DNA of 64,000 nt from Halomonas cupida (GTDB lineage Bacteria > Pseudomonadota > Gammaproteobacteria > Pseudomonadales > Halomonadaceae). This document shows positions 45,466 to 54,002 of this stretch, piece by piece. Positions within the stretch are counted from its first letter, which is position 1, and the number at the start of each line of letters is the position of its first letter. The notes beneath the pieces are model-generated. The model had not been told where the DNA came from. It was given only the letters and a program-made list of their open reading frames with translations, and searched no databases. The stretch lies in NCBI RefSeq assembly GCF_900142755.1, contig NZ_FRCA01000001.1, positions 246,888 to 310,887 of the forward strand, in the 5' to 3' direction. Made by a program: the position numbers and the translations under genes.

Positions 45466-46880
45466 ACGGTCGACTGCTGATTGCCAACCGGGGCGAAATC
45501 GCTGTACGCATCGTACGTGCTGCACACGAGCTGGGACTGACCAGCATTGTTGTACACAGCGAGGCAGATACTGAAAGCCTTGCCGTGCAGTTGGCGGATG
45601 AAGCGGTGTGCATTGGCCCGGCCCAAGCGGCGAAGAGCTATCTGAATATTGACGCTATTCTTACGGCGGCCCGCGATAGTCGTGCCGATGCGGTACACCC
45701 CGGTTATGGTTTCCTGTCGGAGAACGCCGAATTTGCCCGGCGCGTCGAGGCGGCGGGAATGGTCTTCGTGGGACCGGATGCCAGTCTAATCGAACGCATG
45801 GGCAACAAGTCAGAGGCGCGGGCCACTGCAATGGCGGCGGGTGTTCCGGTAGTGCCAGGCTCTCCCGGGTCGGTGGTTGGCATTGATGAGGCAACAAGTG
45901 TTGCCGGTGATGTTGGCTATCCATTGCTTATCAAGGCTGCCGCGGGGGGCGGTGGGCGTGGCATTCGTACTGCGCGTAACGAGAGCGAACTGCGTGAACA
46001 GTTGCCGCTGGCTCAGGCAGAGGCGCGTGCAGCATTCGGTGACGATAGCGTCTATCTGGAGCGGTATATTGAGCGGGCGAGGCATATCGAGGTACAGATT
46101 CTCGCCGATGGCGAGCGTGCTGTGCATTTGTTCGAGCGCGAGTGTTCCCTGCAGCGTCGTCGCCAGAAGGTGTTTGAGGAAGCGCCGTCTCCGGCACTTT
46201 CCGAGCAGGCACGTCAGCAGCTCTGTGAGTCTGCTGTGGCATTGGCCGAGCATGTCGGCTACCGCGCTGCGGGCACGCTTGAATACCTGTATGACGACGA
46301 TAGCGGTGAATTCTTCTTTATCGAGATGAATACCCGCATTCAGGTAGAGCATCCGGTCACGGAGATGATCACCGGGATCGACCTGGTTCGAGAGATGATC
46401 CGTATCGCCCTGGGGCAGGGCCTGTCACTGCAGCAGGCGGATATCCAACGTCGCGGTTGGGCGGTGGAAATGCGACTCAATGCCGAGGATCCCGACAAGG
46501 GGTTCTTCCCGTCACCAGGACGAGTGGAGAAGCTGATCTGGCCCACCGGTCCCGGTATCCGCATCGATTCGTTGCTCTATGAAGGCTATCGCATGCCTCC
46601 CTATTACGATTCGATGGTTGCCAAGCTGATTGTCTGGGATGAAACCCGTGAGGCGGCACTGAAGCGCGCAGCGCGGGCGCTGGATGAGTTCTGCCTGGAA
46701 GGATTTACCACCACGGCGGGCTTACATCGCCGCCTGCTGGATGACCCAGCCATCCAGAGCGGTGATTTCCACACCGGCAGCCTGGAAGTCTGGCTGGAGA
46801 CCCAATCTCAAGCGCTCTCTCAGCCCCCGTCTCAACCCCCGTCTCAACCCCGGCCCTCATCAGTGGAGGAGGCATCATGA
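45462..46880 (+). CDS. Biotin carboxylase subunit (AccC-like)
   Basis: The 472-residue protein has the biotin carboxylase motifs: LIANRGEIAVRIVRAAHELG at the start, HPGYGFLSENAEFARRVEAAG, KAAAGGGGRGIRTARNESEL (ATP-grasp glycine loop), FFIEMNTRIQVEHPVTEMITG (metal and bicarbonate site) and GWAVEMRLNAEDPDKGFFPSPG. It carboxylates biotin on the neighbouring carrier using ATP and bicarbonate. The C-terminus carries a low-complexity run, SQPPSQPPSQPRPSS, that is absent from AccC and probably loose linker. It is likely a paralogue of AccC devoted to this operon. Confidence 0.9.
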   Translation: MNGRLLIANRGEIAVRIVRAAHELGLTSIVVHSEADTESLAVQLADEAVCIGPAQAAKSYLNIDAILTAARDSRADAVHPGYGFLSENAEFARRVEAAGMVFVGPDASLIERMGNKSEARATAMAAGVPVVPGSPGSVVGIDEATSVAGDVGYPLLIKAAAGGGGRGIRTARNESELREQLPLAQAEARAAFGDDSVYLERYIERARHIEVQILADGERAVHLFERECSLQRRRQKVFEEAPSPALSEQARQQLCESAVALAEHVGYRAAGTLEYLYDDDSGEFFFIEMNTRIQVEHPVTEMITGIDLVREMIRIALGQGLSLQQADIQRRGWAVEMRLNAEDPDKGFFPSPGRVEKLIWPTGPGIRIDSLLYEGYRMPPYYDSMVAKLIVWDETREAALKRAARALDEFCLEGFTTTAGLHRRLLDDPAIQSGDFHTGSLEVWLETQSQALSQPPSQPPSQPRPSSVEEAS

Positions 46881-47782
46881 ACGCTGAATCCGTTGCGGAA
46901 AGTGCTGCGGCACGCTATAGCGTCGCGGGCGATGAATTCCTGTTCGTCGAGCTCAGCGAATCGATGACCCTGGAGGCTTTCTTTCGCTCGATCTCGATCA
47001 CTGGTCGTCTGCGGGAGAGGGCGTTACCGGGGGTGCTGGAAATCTGTCCGGCCAATGCGTCCTATCAGGTGCGCATTGATCCGCAGCAGATATCGGTGAG
47101 CCAGTTGCAGGCCGAGCTGGAAGACATCGATGCCGAGGTATCCAGCCAGTCCGTGCAGAGGCTGACCACGCGGGTGGTTGAGGTGCCCGTGTTGTATAAC
47201 GATCCCTGGACCCATGAAACGCTGATGCGTTTTCGGGATCGCCATCAGGATCCGAGTGGTACGGATCTGGAGTATGCCGCACGCATCAATGGCTATGCCG
47301 ATGTCGAGGCCTTTATCGAGGCTCACAGTGGCAGCCCCTGGTTTGTGTCGATGGTGGGGTTTGTTGCCGGTTTGCCGTTCATGTACCAGATGGTGCCTCG
47401 CGAACGCCAGATCCAGGTGCCCAAGTATCTGCGGCCACGCACCGATACTCCGAAGCAGACCGTCGGTTACGGTGGCTGTTTCAGCTGCATCTATTCAGTG
47501 CGTGGGGCGGGGGGCTACCAGATGTTCGGTGTCACGCCGATGCCCATCTACGACCCCACCGGTAGCGTGCCTCATATCGACGACTCGATGATCTACTTCC
47601 GGCCCGGCGATATCGTCAAGCACTGCCCGATCAATCGTGAGGAGTACGACACCCTGCTTGCTGCTGCGGAAGCAGGCCGATTCCGGCCACGAACTGCCGA
47701 GTTCGTGTTTGATCTGGATGATTTCACTGCTGATCCCGATAGCGTCGCCAATCGTGTCAAGGAGGTGCTCAATGAGCATTGA
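46877..47782 (+). CDS. pxpB: 5-oxoprolinase subunit B (allophanate hydrolase subunit 1-like)
   Basis: The 301-residue protein has the AHS1/KipI domain: LFVELSESMTLEAFFRSISI, then GVLEICPANASYQVRIDPQQ in its N-terminal part and VGFVAGLPFMYQMVPRERQ with TVGYGGCFSCIYSVRGAGGY at the C-terminus. It is longer than typical PxpB (about 220 residues) because of an extra N-terminal or central segment. It acts with PxpC as the carboxyltransferase/amidohydrolase half of the complex. It overlaps the carboxylase and pxpC genes. Confidence 0.86.
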   Translation: MNAESVAESAAARYSVAGDEFLFVELSESMTLEAFFRSISITGRLRERALPGVLEICPANASYQVRIDPQQISVSQLQAELEDIDAEVSSQSVQRLTTRVVEVPVLYNDPWTHETLMRFRDRHQDPSGTDLEYAARINGYADVEAFIEAHSGSPWFVSMVGFVAGLPFMYQMVPRERQIQVPKYLRPRTDTPKQTVGYGGCFSCIYSVRGAGGYQMFGVTPMPIYDPTGSVPHIDDSMIYFRPGDIVKHCPINREEYDTLLAAAEAGRFRPRTAEFVFDLDDFTADPDSVANRVKEVLNEH

Positions 47783-48746
47783 AGTGATCAAGCCGGGACT
47801 CGCGACCACGGTTCAGGATGGTGGACGTAGTGGCCATTACCATCTGGGGATCCCTCCATCAGGAGCCATGGACCAGGTTTCGATGCGCTCCGCCAATCTA
47901 CTGCTCGGTAATCCGGAGACTGCTGCAGTGCTTGAATGCGCTTTGATGGGCCCGGAACTGCGCTTTCATGACACCCTGCGTGTCGCCACCGGTGGCGCGG
48001 AAATGGTGCCGAAAATCGATGGCGTCGCCTGTCCCAATCATGAAGTCATTGAGGTACCGGCGGGGAGTGTACTGAGTTTTGACTTCGTGCGAGCGGGGGC
48101 GCGACTGTATCTGGCGGTGGAAGGGGGCTTCGATGTACCCGAACGCCTGGGCAGTCGCAGCACCTATGCATTGGGCAGTCTGGGAGGTCTGGATGGTCGG
48201 CCGCTGCAACCAGGGGATCGATTGAAGGTAGTGTCGGCAGAGCGTTGTGCTGACGCCGGCCGATCCTTGCCGGAGTCCTTGAGGCCTGTCTATCACAAGC
48301 AATACGAGCTGCGCGTGGTGCCCGGTATCTATGATCACCGACTGACACCGGCCGCTCGCGAACGCTTCTACGACGAGCTGTGGTCAGTGGGTTCCGAAGC
48401 GGATCGCATCGGTTATCGCTTCAAGGGGGGAACGCCACTGGAGTTCATCGAGCGTGAGCCGCCTTTTGGTGCTGGTGATGACCCTTCGAATATTGTCGAT
48501 GCCTGCTATCCCATTGGCTCCATCCAGGTGCCGAGTGGTAGCGAACCCATCGTGCTGCATCGTGATGCGGTATCCGGCGGTGGCTACGCGATGATCGGTA
48601 CCGTGATCAGCGCCGACATGGATCTGATTGGTCAGATTCAGCCCCATCAAAAGGTGCGTTTCGTGCCGGTCAGTCTGGATCAGGCACTCGAAGCTCGCGG
48701 TCAGCGTTCCAGGCGGCTCGAGGCACTGCGTCAGGCACTGGGCTGA
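47772..48746 (+). CDS. pxpC: 5-oxoprolinase subunit C (biotin-dependent carboxyltransferase domain)
   Basis: The 324-residue protein starts MSIEVIKPGLATTVQDGGRS, which is the AHS2/KipA opening. HYHLGIPPSGAMDQVSMRSA, LYLAVEGGFDVPERLGSRST, and the C-terminal PSGSEPIVLHRDAVSGGGYAM fit the urea carboxylase carboxyltransferase fold. The start is set by an 11-base overlap with pxpB. With pxpB, the carrier and the carboxylase it rebuilds, as separate chains, the domain set of a urea-carboxylase-like enzyme. Confidence 0.88.
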   Translation: MSIEVIKPGLATTVQDGGRSGHYHLGIPPSGAMDQVSMRSANLLLGNPETAAVLECALMGPELRFHDTLRVATGGAEMVPKIDGVACPNHEVIEVPAGSVLSFDFVRAGARLYLAVEGGFDVPERLGSRSTYALGSLGGLDGRPLQPGDRLKVVSAERCADAGRSLPESLRPVYHKQYELRVVPGIYDHRLTPAARERFYDELWSVGSEADRIGYRFKGGTPLEFIEREPPFGAGDDPSNIVDACYPIGSIQVPSGSEPIVLHRDAVSGGGYAMIGTVISADMDLIGQIQPHQKVRFVPVSLDQALEARGQRSRRLEALRQALG

Positions 48747-48823
48747 CGCCATCCTGAACGAGGGGGCAACTGCCATTGAGCTGTCCCCCGTTCGATCATT
48801 ACTTCATCCCGAACTGTTCTGGG

Positions 48824-48845
48824 CGAGAGGCCGCAAGGCCTCTCG
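48824..48845 (+). terminator. Hairpin after pxpC
   Basis: CGAGAGGCC and GGCCTCTCG form a perfect 9-bp stem with a GCAA tetraloop, 77 bases after the pxpC stop. There is no T-tract, so it may only attenuate transcription into the permease gene or protect the 3' end. Confidence 0.5.
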
Positions 48846-48912
48846 AGGAAACCCTGTGTCTGTCTGTTGTCGGCGCAGGAGAAAGCAATAACAACATCAA
48901 TGAGGTGCAACA

Positions 48913-50250
48913 ATGCAGGAAGACGCGAAGACGTCCTCGTCCGGGGATCTCGACTACACCGACTGCCCGATGCCCACGGATCAGCGTATGACCAGGGGCA
49001 GTCTGATGATGGCCTGGTGGGCCGTGTGCAGCGCCATCTTCTACATGGTGGTGGCTGCCGCCATGGCTCGTAGTTACGGTACGGTCAATGCCCTGATCGG
49101 TATCGTGCTGACGGTACTCTGTTATGGGCTGATCAATGCGGTGATCAGCCGCTTCGCGATACGCTCCGGGCTGACCGTGGCGCTGTTTTCCCGAATTCTG
49201 TTCGGCCACGTTGGCGCGGTGATCGCCACCTTGATCTTCTTTGCTACAGCGCTCTACTACGCGGTATTCGAAGGCTATGTGATGGCGCTGGTGCTTTCAG
49301 AGTGGTCAGCTTCGCTGACCATGACAGTGGCGACCTTGATCGTGGTGGTGATCGGTGTGGCGCTGATCTTCGGCAGCGTTCAACATTGGCTGGACAAGTT
49401 CAATGGCGTGCTGCTGCCGGTCTATGTGGTCGGCATGCTGGTGGCCGTGGGCATGGCCATCGCCGAGTTTGGTTATCCCGCCGACTGGCTGACCCGAGTG
49501 CCCGAGGGGGGCGTACCCAGTTGGGGGTGGCTGCACACCTTTACCTATTACATGGGAGTATGGGTGTTGATGATGTTCACCTTCGACTATGCGCGATTCG
49601 GGCGAGTCGAGGATGAAGCCTTCCATGGTCGCGTGACCTTCGGCATTCCCTTTTACCTGATGACTTTCCTGTTCAGTGGTGTGGTCGGCATTCTGCTGGA
49701 TACCTGTCTGCCCAGTGAAGGGCTTTCCGAGGCATCGATCGTGCTCGGCTTGCTGGAGCTGATGGGGTTGGGTGGATTGTTGCTGGTATGGGTTACCCAG
49801 AGCCGCATCAATACGGCCAATTTCTATCTGGCTACCGTGAATCTGCAGGCCTGTATCAACAAGCTGTTGGGGGTCAGAATCAACAAGATCATGGCCGGAT
49901 GCCTGGTGGGGGGGGGGGCCTGGGCGCTGATGTCGGCAGACGTCTTTTCCTATCTGTTGAACGCGCTGGCCTACCAGGGAGTCTTCGTGGTCGCCTGGGT
50001 GGGAGTGGCGTTGGCACATATTCTGACAGGGCGTCAGGTGACACCGCAGAGCTGGGATGAAACCACCTTATCTTCGTTCAATCCCTGGGGCATTCTCGCC
50101 TGGGGAGTGTCGACGATCATCGGCATTGTGCTGATGCATTCGCCATTGTCCGGGGCTTCAGCGGTAGCGACCTTCATCGTCGCCAGCCTGGTCTATGGCA
50201 TTGGGTTGAGGCTGGCGCTTCGGCGCGAGTCGCTGGTGGCTCCCAACTGA
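48913..50250 (+). CDS. NCS1-type (purine-cytosine permease family) transporter
   Basis: The 445-residue protein has about twelve hydrophobic helices and the NCS1 opening RMTRGSLMMAWWAVCSAIFYMVVAAA. It contains GLTVALFSRILFGHVGAVIAT and LLVWVTQSRINTANFYLATVN, the conserved helix-6 to helix-8 area of cytosine/allantoin/hydantoin transporters. GAGGTG precedes the ATG. Its place after the pxp operon suggests it imports the operon's substrate, a small lactam or amide. An 11-G tract within codons for VGGGA (49908-49918) is a likely slippage hotspot. The substrate is inferred from context only. Confidence 0.85.
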   Translation: MQEDAKTSSSGDLDYTDCPMPTDQRMTRGSLMMAWWAVCSAIFYMVVAAAMARSYGTVNALIGIVLTVLCYGLINAVISRFAIRSGLTVALFSRILFGHVGAVIATLIFFATALYYAVFEGYVMALVLSEWSASLTMTVATLIVVVIGVALIFGSVQHWLDKFNGVLLPVYVVGMLVAVGMAIAEFGYPADWLTRVPEGGVPSWGWLHTFTYYMGVWVLMMFTFDYARFGRVEDEAFHGRVTFGIPFYLMTFLFSGVVGILLDTCLPSEGLSEASIVLGLLELMGLGGLLLVWVTQSRINTANFYLATVNLQACINKLLGVRINKIMAGCLVGGGAWALMSADVFSYLLNALAYQGVFVVAWVGVALAHILTGRQVTPQSWDETTLSSFNPWGILAWGVSTIIGIVLMHSPLSGASAVATFIVASLVYGIGLRLALRRESLVAPN

Positions 50251-50270
50251 GTCAAGCCTGCAACCTCGAT

Positions 50271-50298
50271 CCGAGGCCCCTCCAGGGAGAGGCCTCGG
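50271..50298 (+). terminator. Hairpin after the permease gene
   Basis: CCGAGGCC and GGCCTCGG form an 8-bp stem with a 12-base loop, 20 bases after the stop codon. No T-tract follows, but it lies where the transcript should end, before a convergent lipoprotein gene. Confidence 0.5.
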
Positions 50299-50330
50299 AA
50301 CACGGCGATCAACAGCCAGCATGTCGAGAC

Positions 50331-51197
50331 TCAGTAACTGGAGTCTGTCGCTTCGTCCTCAGCGGTGTCATCCGATGTCTCATTCTCACCGCCGGAGTTC
50401 TGGGTGTTGCCATCACTGCCAGTGGCGTCGCTGCTTTCGCCATTGTCGCTGCTTTCACCATCGTCACTGGCTTCGTCACTGGCATTTTCCGGCTCCGCGG
50501 CGGTGGCCGCTTCCTGTTCGTCAACCAGGTCGGCGTTTTCATAACTGCCGTCGATCTCGCCTTCGAACAGGGGCTGAGCATCATCCAGGCTGTCGAAGGG
50601 TTCGATCAGCGTGGTGGTCGGCTCGGCGTCCGTGGTGTCCCCTTCGGCTTCGACATAGCTTGAACCATCAAAGCGCAGGCGCACAGTTTCGCTGGGCTCG
50701 TCGGCACCGACGTGGCGCTGCATCAGGAGATCCTGCCAGCCATCGTGGGCGCTGTTGGCCAGCTGTACGGGCGGCTCCGTGGTCGGTTGAGCACTGACCA
50801 CCTGCCAGGCGTTGTCCTGGGCCTGAAGAATCAGGGTGTCGCAGCCGCCGGTACCACAGACCATGGGACCGACGACATGGACGACAGCTTCCTGCTGATC
50901 GTCGCCATTGAGATCGGCCCAGCCTACCAGGTAACGCACTTCGCCCAGTTGGGGGTCGAAGTTGGCGCGCAGAGAATCCTCCAGCGTGGCCTGACGGTCG
51001 GCTTCCGACATCGGCTCGCTATGGGACTCCTCCTCGCCGCTGTCTTCGGCGGAGGTGGCTTCATCGTCGGTGGACTGACTCTGAGCACTGGTGGTTTCGT
51101 TCTGCTCAGTATTCTCGTCATCGCCGTCGGAGCATGCACTCAAACCAATACCGAGCCACAGGGCTGCGGTCAGTGCGAGCATGGGTTTTGCGTTCAT
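50331..51197 (-). CDS. Acidic hypothetical lipoprotein
   Basis: The 288-residue protein begins MNAKPMLALTAALWLGIGLS and has a lipobox LSAC with the acylated cysteine at residue 22. Residues about 24-65 and 225-288 are very rich in D, E, S, T and N (for example ATGSDGNTQNSGGENETSDD), typical of surface proteins in halophiles. Between them is a folded part with WADLNGDDQQEAVVHVVG and CGTGGCDTLILQAQDNAWQV, which resembles lipoproteins that carry a small LprI- or FG-GAP-like domain. No family is assigned. The protein should sit in the outer membrane, facing the periplasm or outside. Confidence 0.75.
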   Translation of the reverse strand: MNAKPMLALTAALWLGIGLSACSDGDDENTEQNETTSAQSQSTDDEATSAEDSGEEESHSEPMSEADRQATLEDSLRANFDPQLGEVRYLVGWADLNGDDQQEAVVHVVGPMVCGTGGCDTLILQAQDNAWQVVSAQPTTEPPVQLANSAHDGWQDLLMQRHVGADEPSETVRLRFDGSSYVEAEGDTTDAEPTTTLIEPFDSLDDAQPLFEGEIDGSYENADLVDEQEAATAAEPENASDEASDDGESSDNGESSDATGSDGNTQNSGGENETSDDTAEDEATDSSY

Positions 51198-51276
51198 GAG
51201 AAAGATCCTTTTCTACCGGTGTTGATTCCGGAGACTGCACAGACAGACTGTAGTGCGCGCCTCAGCATAACCAATT

Positions 51277-53427
51277 TCAGTGAGCGGTGTCGTTATCGTC
51301 TTCTACCCGGCTATCCATGACACCATTTGCCAAACCCAGGGCCCAGAGAATGAAGGCATCCTGGCGGGCGCCATCGCGCCAGGCCTTGAAACGACCCGAG
51401 GCACCTCCATGACCGGCTTCCATGTCGGTGCGCAACAATACTGGTCGATTGGACAGTACAGGATCCACCGCGTTCGCCAGTGACAATCGCGCGTAGAGTT
51501 TGGCAGGCTCCCAGTAGGGTACACGGGTGTCGTGCCAGCTGCCCTGGAGGAAGACCGCGGGCCAGTCCTGGGCGGCAAGGTTGTCGAGCGGCGAGTAGTC
51601 ACGAATGCGCCTTGCATCGCGTGGATTGCCGGGGTTACCCCACTCGGTGTATTCCGCGGTGGTCAGGGGCAGGTCGGGGTTCTCCATGGTGCGCAGGACA
51701 TCCACGAAGGGCACATCCAGCACTGCGGCACAGAACGCATCCGGCTGCAGATTGAGGCTGGCACCGACCAGCAGGCCGCCGGCGCTGGCACCATAGGCAA
51801 CGATACGTCCGGACTCTGCCTGGCCCTGCTCGACCAGCATGTTCCGTGCCGCCAGAAAATCGTGGAAGCTGTTGGGCTTGTGTTCCAGCTTCCCGGCCAG
51901 ATACCAGGGCTCGCCGCGATCGCCGCCACCGCGCACGTGCGCCACGGCGAAGGCGACGCCACGACCCAGCAACTCCAGTCGCGCGGTGGCGAACCATGGG
52001 TCAAGGGCTTCGCCATAGGCACCATAGCCGTAGAGCAGCGTCGGCAACGGTTGGCCTGCAAGTCGTGCCAGGCGAACCACCGAAACCGGGATGCGTTCGC
52101 CGTCGTGGGACTCCGCCCACAGGCGTTCGCAGATGAGATCCTCCGGCGACAGGTCGCCATGAAGAGGCTGGCGCTTGAGCAATTCACGTTCGCCGGTGTC
52201 GAGATCCAGTGCCCACCAACTGGCGGGTGTCGTGAAGGACTCCTCGCGCAGTCGCAGAACACGAGCGTCGAAGTGCGGGGTATCGCCGAGGCCGATACTT
52301 ACTGGTGGCGCGGCGATTGGCAACAGTTCGTCGCGCACCAGTGCTCCGTCGTCGGTGAATTCCATGCAGCGTAACTGAACCTGGGCGGTATCGTGGTTGC
52401 GTTCGGTGGCAATCAGACCCCACTGCCAGGCATCGATACCTTCCAGGGTGACATTGGCGCGATGGGGGATGATCACAGTGCCTTGCTGGGCACCACCACT
52501 GAAATCCTGCTCGGGGAAAGCATCGAGCTGGAAATGTACCGCTGCCTGGTTGTGCAGCACGTAGAACAGGCCAGGACGGTGATCCACGGCGTATTCGACG
52601 CCCCGCTGGCGAGACCGGAAGCAGACCGGCGGCGTTGCCGGCTGATCCGCTGGAATCAGGTGGGTCTCGCTGGTGTCCTTTGACGCACTCTCGATCAGCA
52701 GCCAGCGACGTGAGCGTGTCTTGCCGATTCCCACCCAGAACTCCGGATCCTCCTCGCACAGGATCAGCCCGGGCTCGTCACTTCGGCAGCGTCCATCAAG
52801 CTCCAGAGTGAGCGGTAGGCGCCATATGCTGTCCGGGCGTTGAGTCGCGTCGTAGCGGGTAAAAAGCAGTGTCGAGCCATCTTCTGCCCAGCACAGTTCT
52901 GCGCCGATCTGCTCAAGCAGGGCAATGGGATTACCATCGGGAAGGAACTTCAGGTACAGAGTGTAGGTCTCGTCTCCTTGTGTATCCTCTGTCCAGGCGA
53001 GCCATTGTTCGTCGGGTGACAGTGCCATGTCGCCAAGCTCGAGAAAAGTCTGTTGCGCGGCACGGGTTTGAAGGTCGAGAAAACACTCGCGCTGTTCGGG
53101 CTTGTCGTTGGGATGGCGCCACCACAGGGGGTATTCGGCGTCGGCTGCGGTCTCGCTCCATACTGTAAAGTGGTCGAGGCGTGTGGCGAGGCCGGTAAGT
53201 GCCAGCTCGCGGCGTGCAAGATGGCTGCTGTAGAGGCACTCGGCAAGTGGCTCGAGGGGCTGGAACCAGGCGTCCGAGGCACTGTTGGCCGCCTCGAGAA
53301 AGGCCGTGACCTGATGGTCATCGCGTGCTTCCAGCCAATGCCAGTCAGGGTCATCCTGACGCTGGAATTGCCTGGCAGGAAGGGAGGTTGCAGCATTGTC
53401 ATCAATATTTGGCGGCTGTGCTTTCAT
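51277..53427 (-). CDS. ptrB: Oligopeptidase B / prolyl oligopeptidase family serine peptidase
   Basis: The 716-residue protein starts MKAQPPNIDDNAATSLPARQ. The N-terminal seven-bladed propeller spans about residues 60-430. The C-terminal alpha/beta hydrolase has YGYGAYGEALDPWF, the nucleophile elbow VAYGASAGGLLVGASLN, the catalytic aspartate region after VFLQGSWHDTRVPYWEPAK and the histidine in EAGHGGASGR. These match S9A oligopeptidase B, which cleaves short peptides after basic residues in the cytoplasm. An upstream start at 53469 would overlap the next gene's leader and has no ribosome site. Confidence 0.9.
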   Translation of the reverse strand: MKAQPPNIDDNAATSLPARQFQRQDDPDWHWLEARDDHQVTAFLEAANSASDAWFQPLEPLAECLYSSHLARRELALTGLATRLDHFTVWSETAADAEYPLWWRHPNDKPEQRECFLDLQTRAAQQTFLELGDMALSPDEQWLAWTEDTQGDETYTLYLKFLPDGNPIALLEQIGAELCWAEDGSTLLFTRYDATQRPDSIWRLPLTLELDGRCRSDEPGLILCEEDPEFWVGIGKTRSRRWLLIESASKDTSETHLIPADQPATPPVCFRSRQRGVEYAVDHRPGLFYVLHNQAAVHFQLDAFPEQDFSGGAQQGTVIIPHRANVTLEGIDAWQWGLIATERNHDTAQVQLRCMEFTDDGALVRDELLPIAAPPVSIGLGDTPHFDARVLRLREESFTTPASWWALDLDTGERELLKRQPLHGDLSPEDLICERLWAESHDGERIPVSVVRLARLAGQPLPTLLYGYGAYGEALDPWFATARLELLGRGVAFAVAHVRGGGDRGEPWYLAGKLEHKPNSFHDFLAARNMLVEQGQAESGRIVAYGASAGGLLVGASLNLQPDAFCAAVLDVPFVDVLRTMENPDLPLTTAEYTEWGNPGNPRDARRIRDYSPLDNLAAQDWPAVFLQGSWHDTRVPYWEPAKLYARLSLANAVDPVLSNRPVLLRTDMEAGHGGASGRFKAWRDGARQDAFILWALGLANGVMDSRVEDDNDTAH

Positions 53428-53505
53428 GTGACGAGATGTACCATACACAAGGAAATTTCTGTCATGCACCAGGCTGACCCTGGTGCACCTGAACGTGAGG
53501 AACCC

Positions 53506-53961
53506 ATGCTCATCTCGGATTCAATGTCATTGCTTTGGATGATTTATGCGGCATTGTCGCTGGTGGTACTACTGGCTGGCTACCTTGGTCTGGCTTTTCT
53601 GCCTCGTCTGCTACGCATTGTATTAACCTGGGCCGTCGCCGGTGTGATGTGGATGCCCGCCACATTCGAACTGCCGCTGGTGGAAGAAGGTCAGGTCTAT
53701 GCCGGCAAGGCACCGGCTATCATGGTCGCTGCTGTGGCTTACTTCGAGCATGATGCCCAGTTTGCCGGTGCGGCGGCGCTGGTGGTAGTGGGCGCAGGCA
53801 TTGGTGCGCTCTTCGGGTTGGTACTGTGGTGGTTCGGTCGCCAGCGGATCCAGCGCAAGGCTGCGGCTGTCCGCCGTCAGGCGCAGCGCGACCAGGATGA
53901 TGACAACGGGCGTCCCGATGCCTCTGACGACGGCCAGCGCCGTGAGCCGGTGCTGGGCTGA
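53506..53961 (+). CDS. Hypothetical small membrane protein
   Basis: The 151-residue frame starts MLISDSMSLLWMIYAALSLV with GTGAGGA before it; a start 14 codons earlier is possible. It has about four hydrophobic helices: MIYAALSLVVLLAGYLGLAF, RIVLTWAVAGVMWMPATF, an interior MVAAVAYFEHD and GAAALVVVGAGIGALFGLVLW. The C-terminus is charged and cytoplasmic (RKAAAVRRQAQRDQDDDNG). I do not recognise the family. It is followed, 41 bases later, by a von Willebrand A gene, and the two probably act together. Confidence 0.68.
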   Translation: MLISDSMSLLWMIYAALSLVVLLAGYLGLAFLPRLLRIVLTWAVAGVMWMPATFELPLVEEGQVYAGKAPAIMVAAVAYFEHDAQFAGAAALVVVGAGIGALFGLVLWWFGRQRIQRKAAAVRRQAQRDQDDDNGRPDASDDGQRREPVLG

Positions 53962-54002
53962 CGCCCGGTGACTGCAATGGACTTCATCGACTATACAGGA
54001 TC

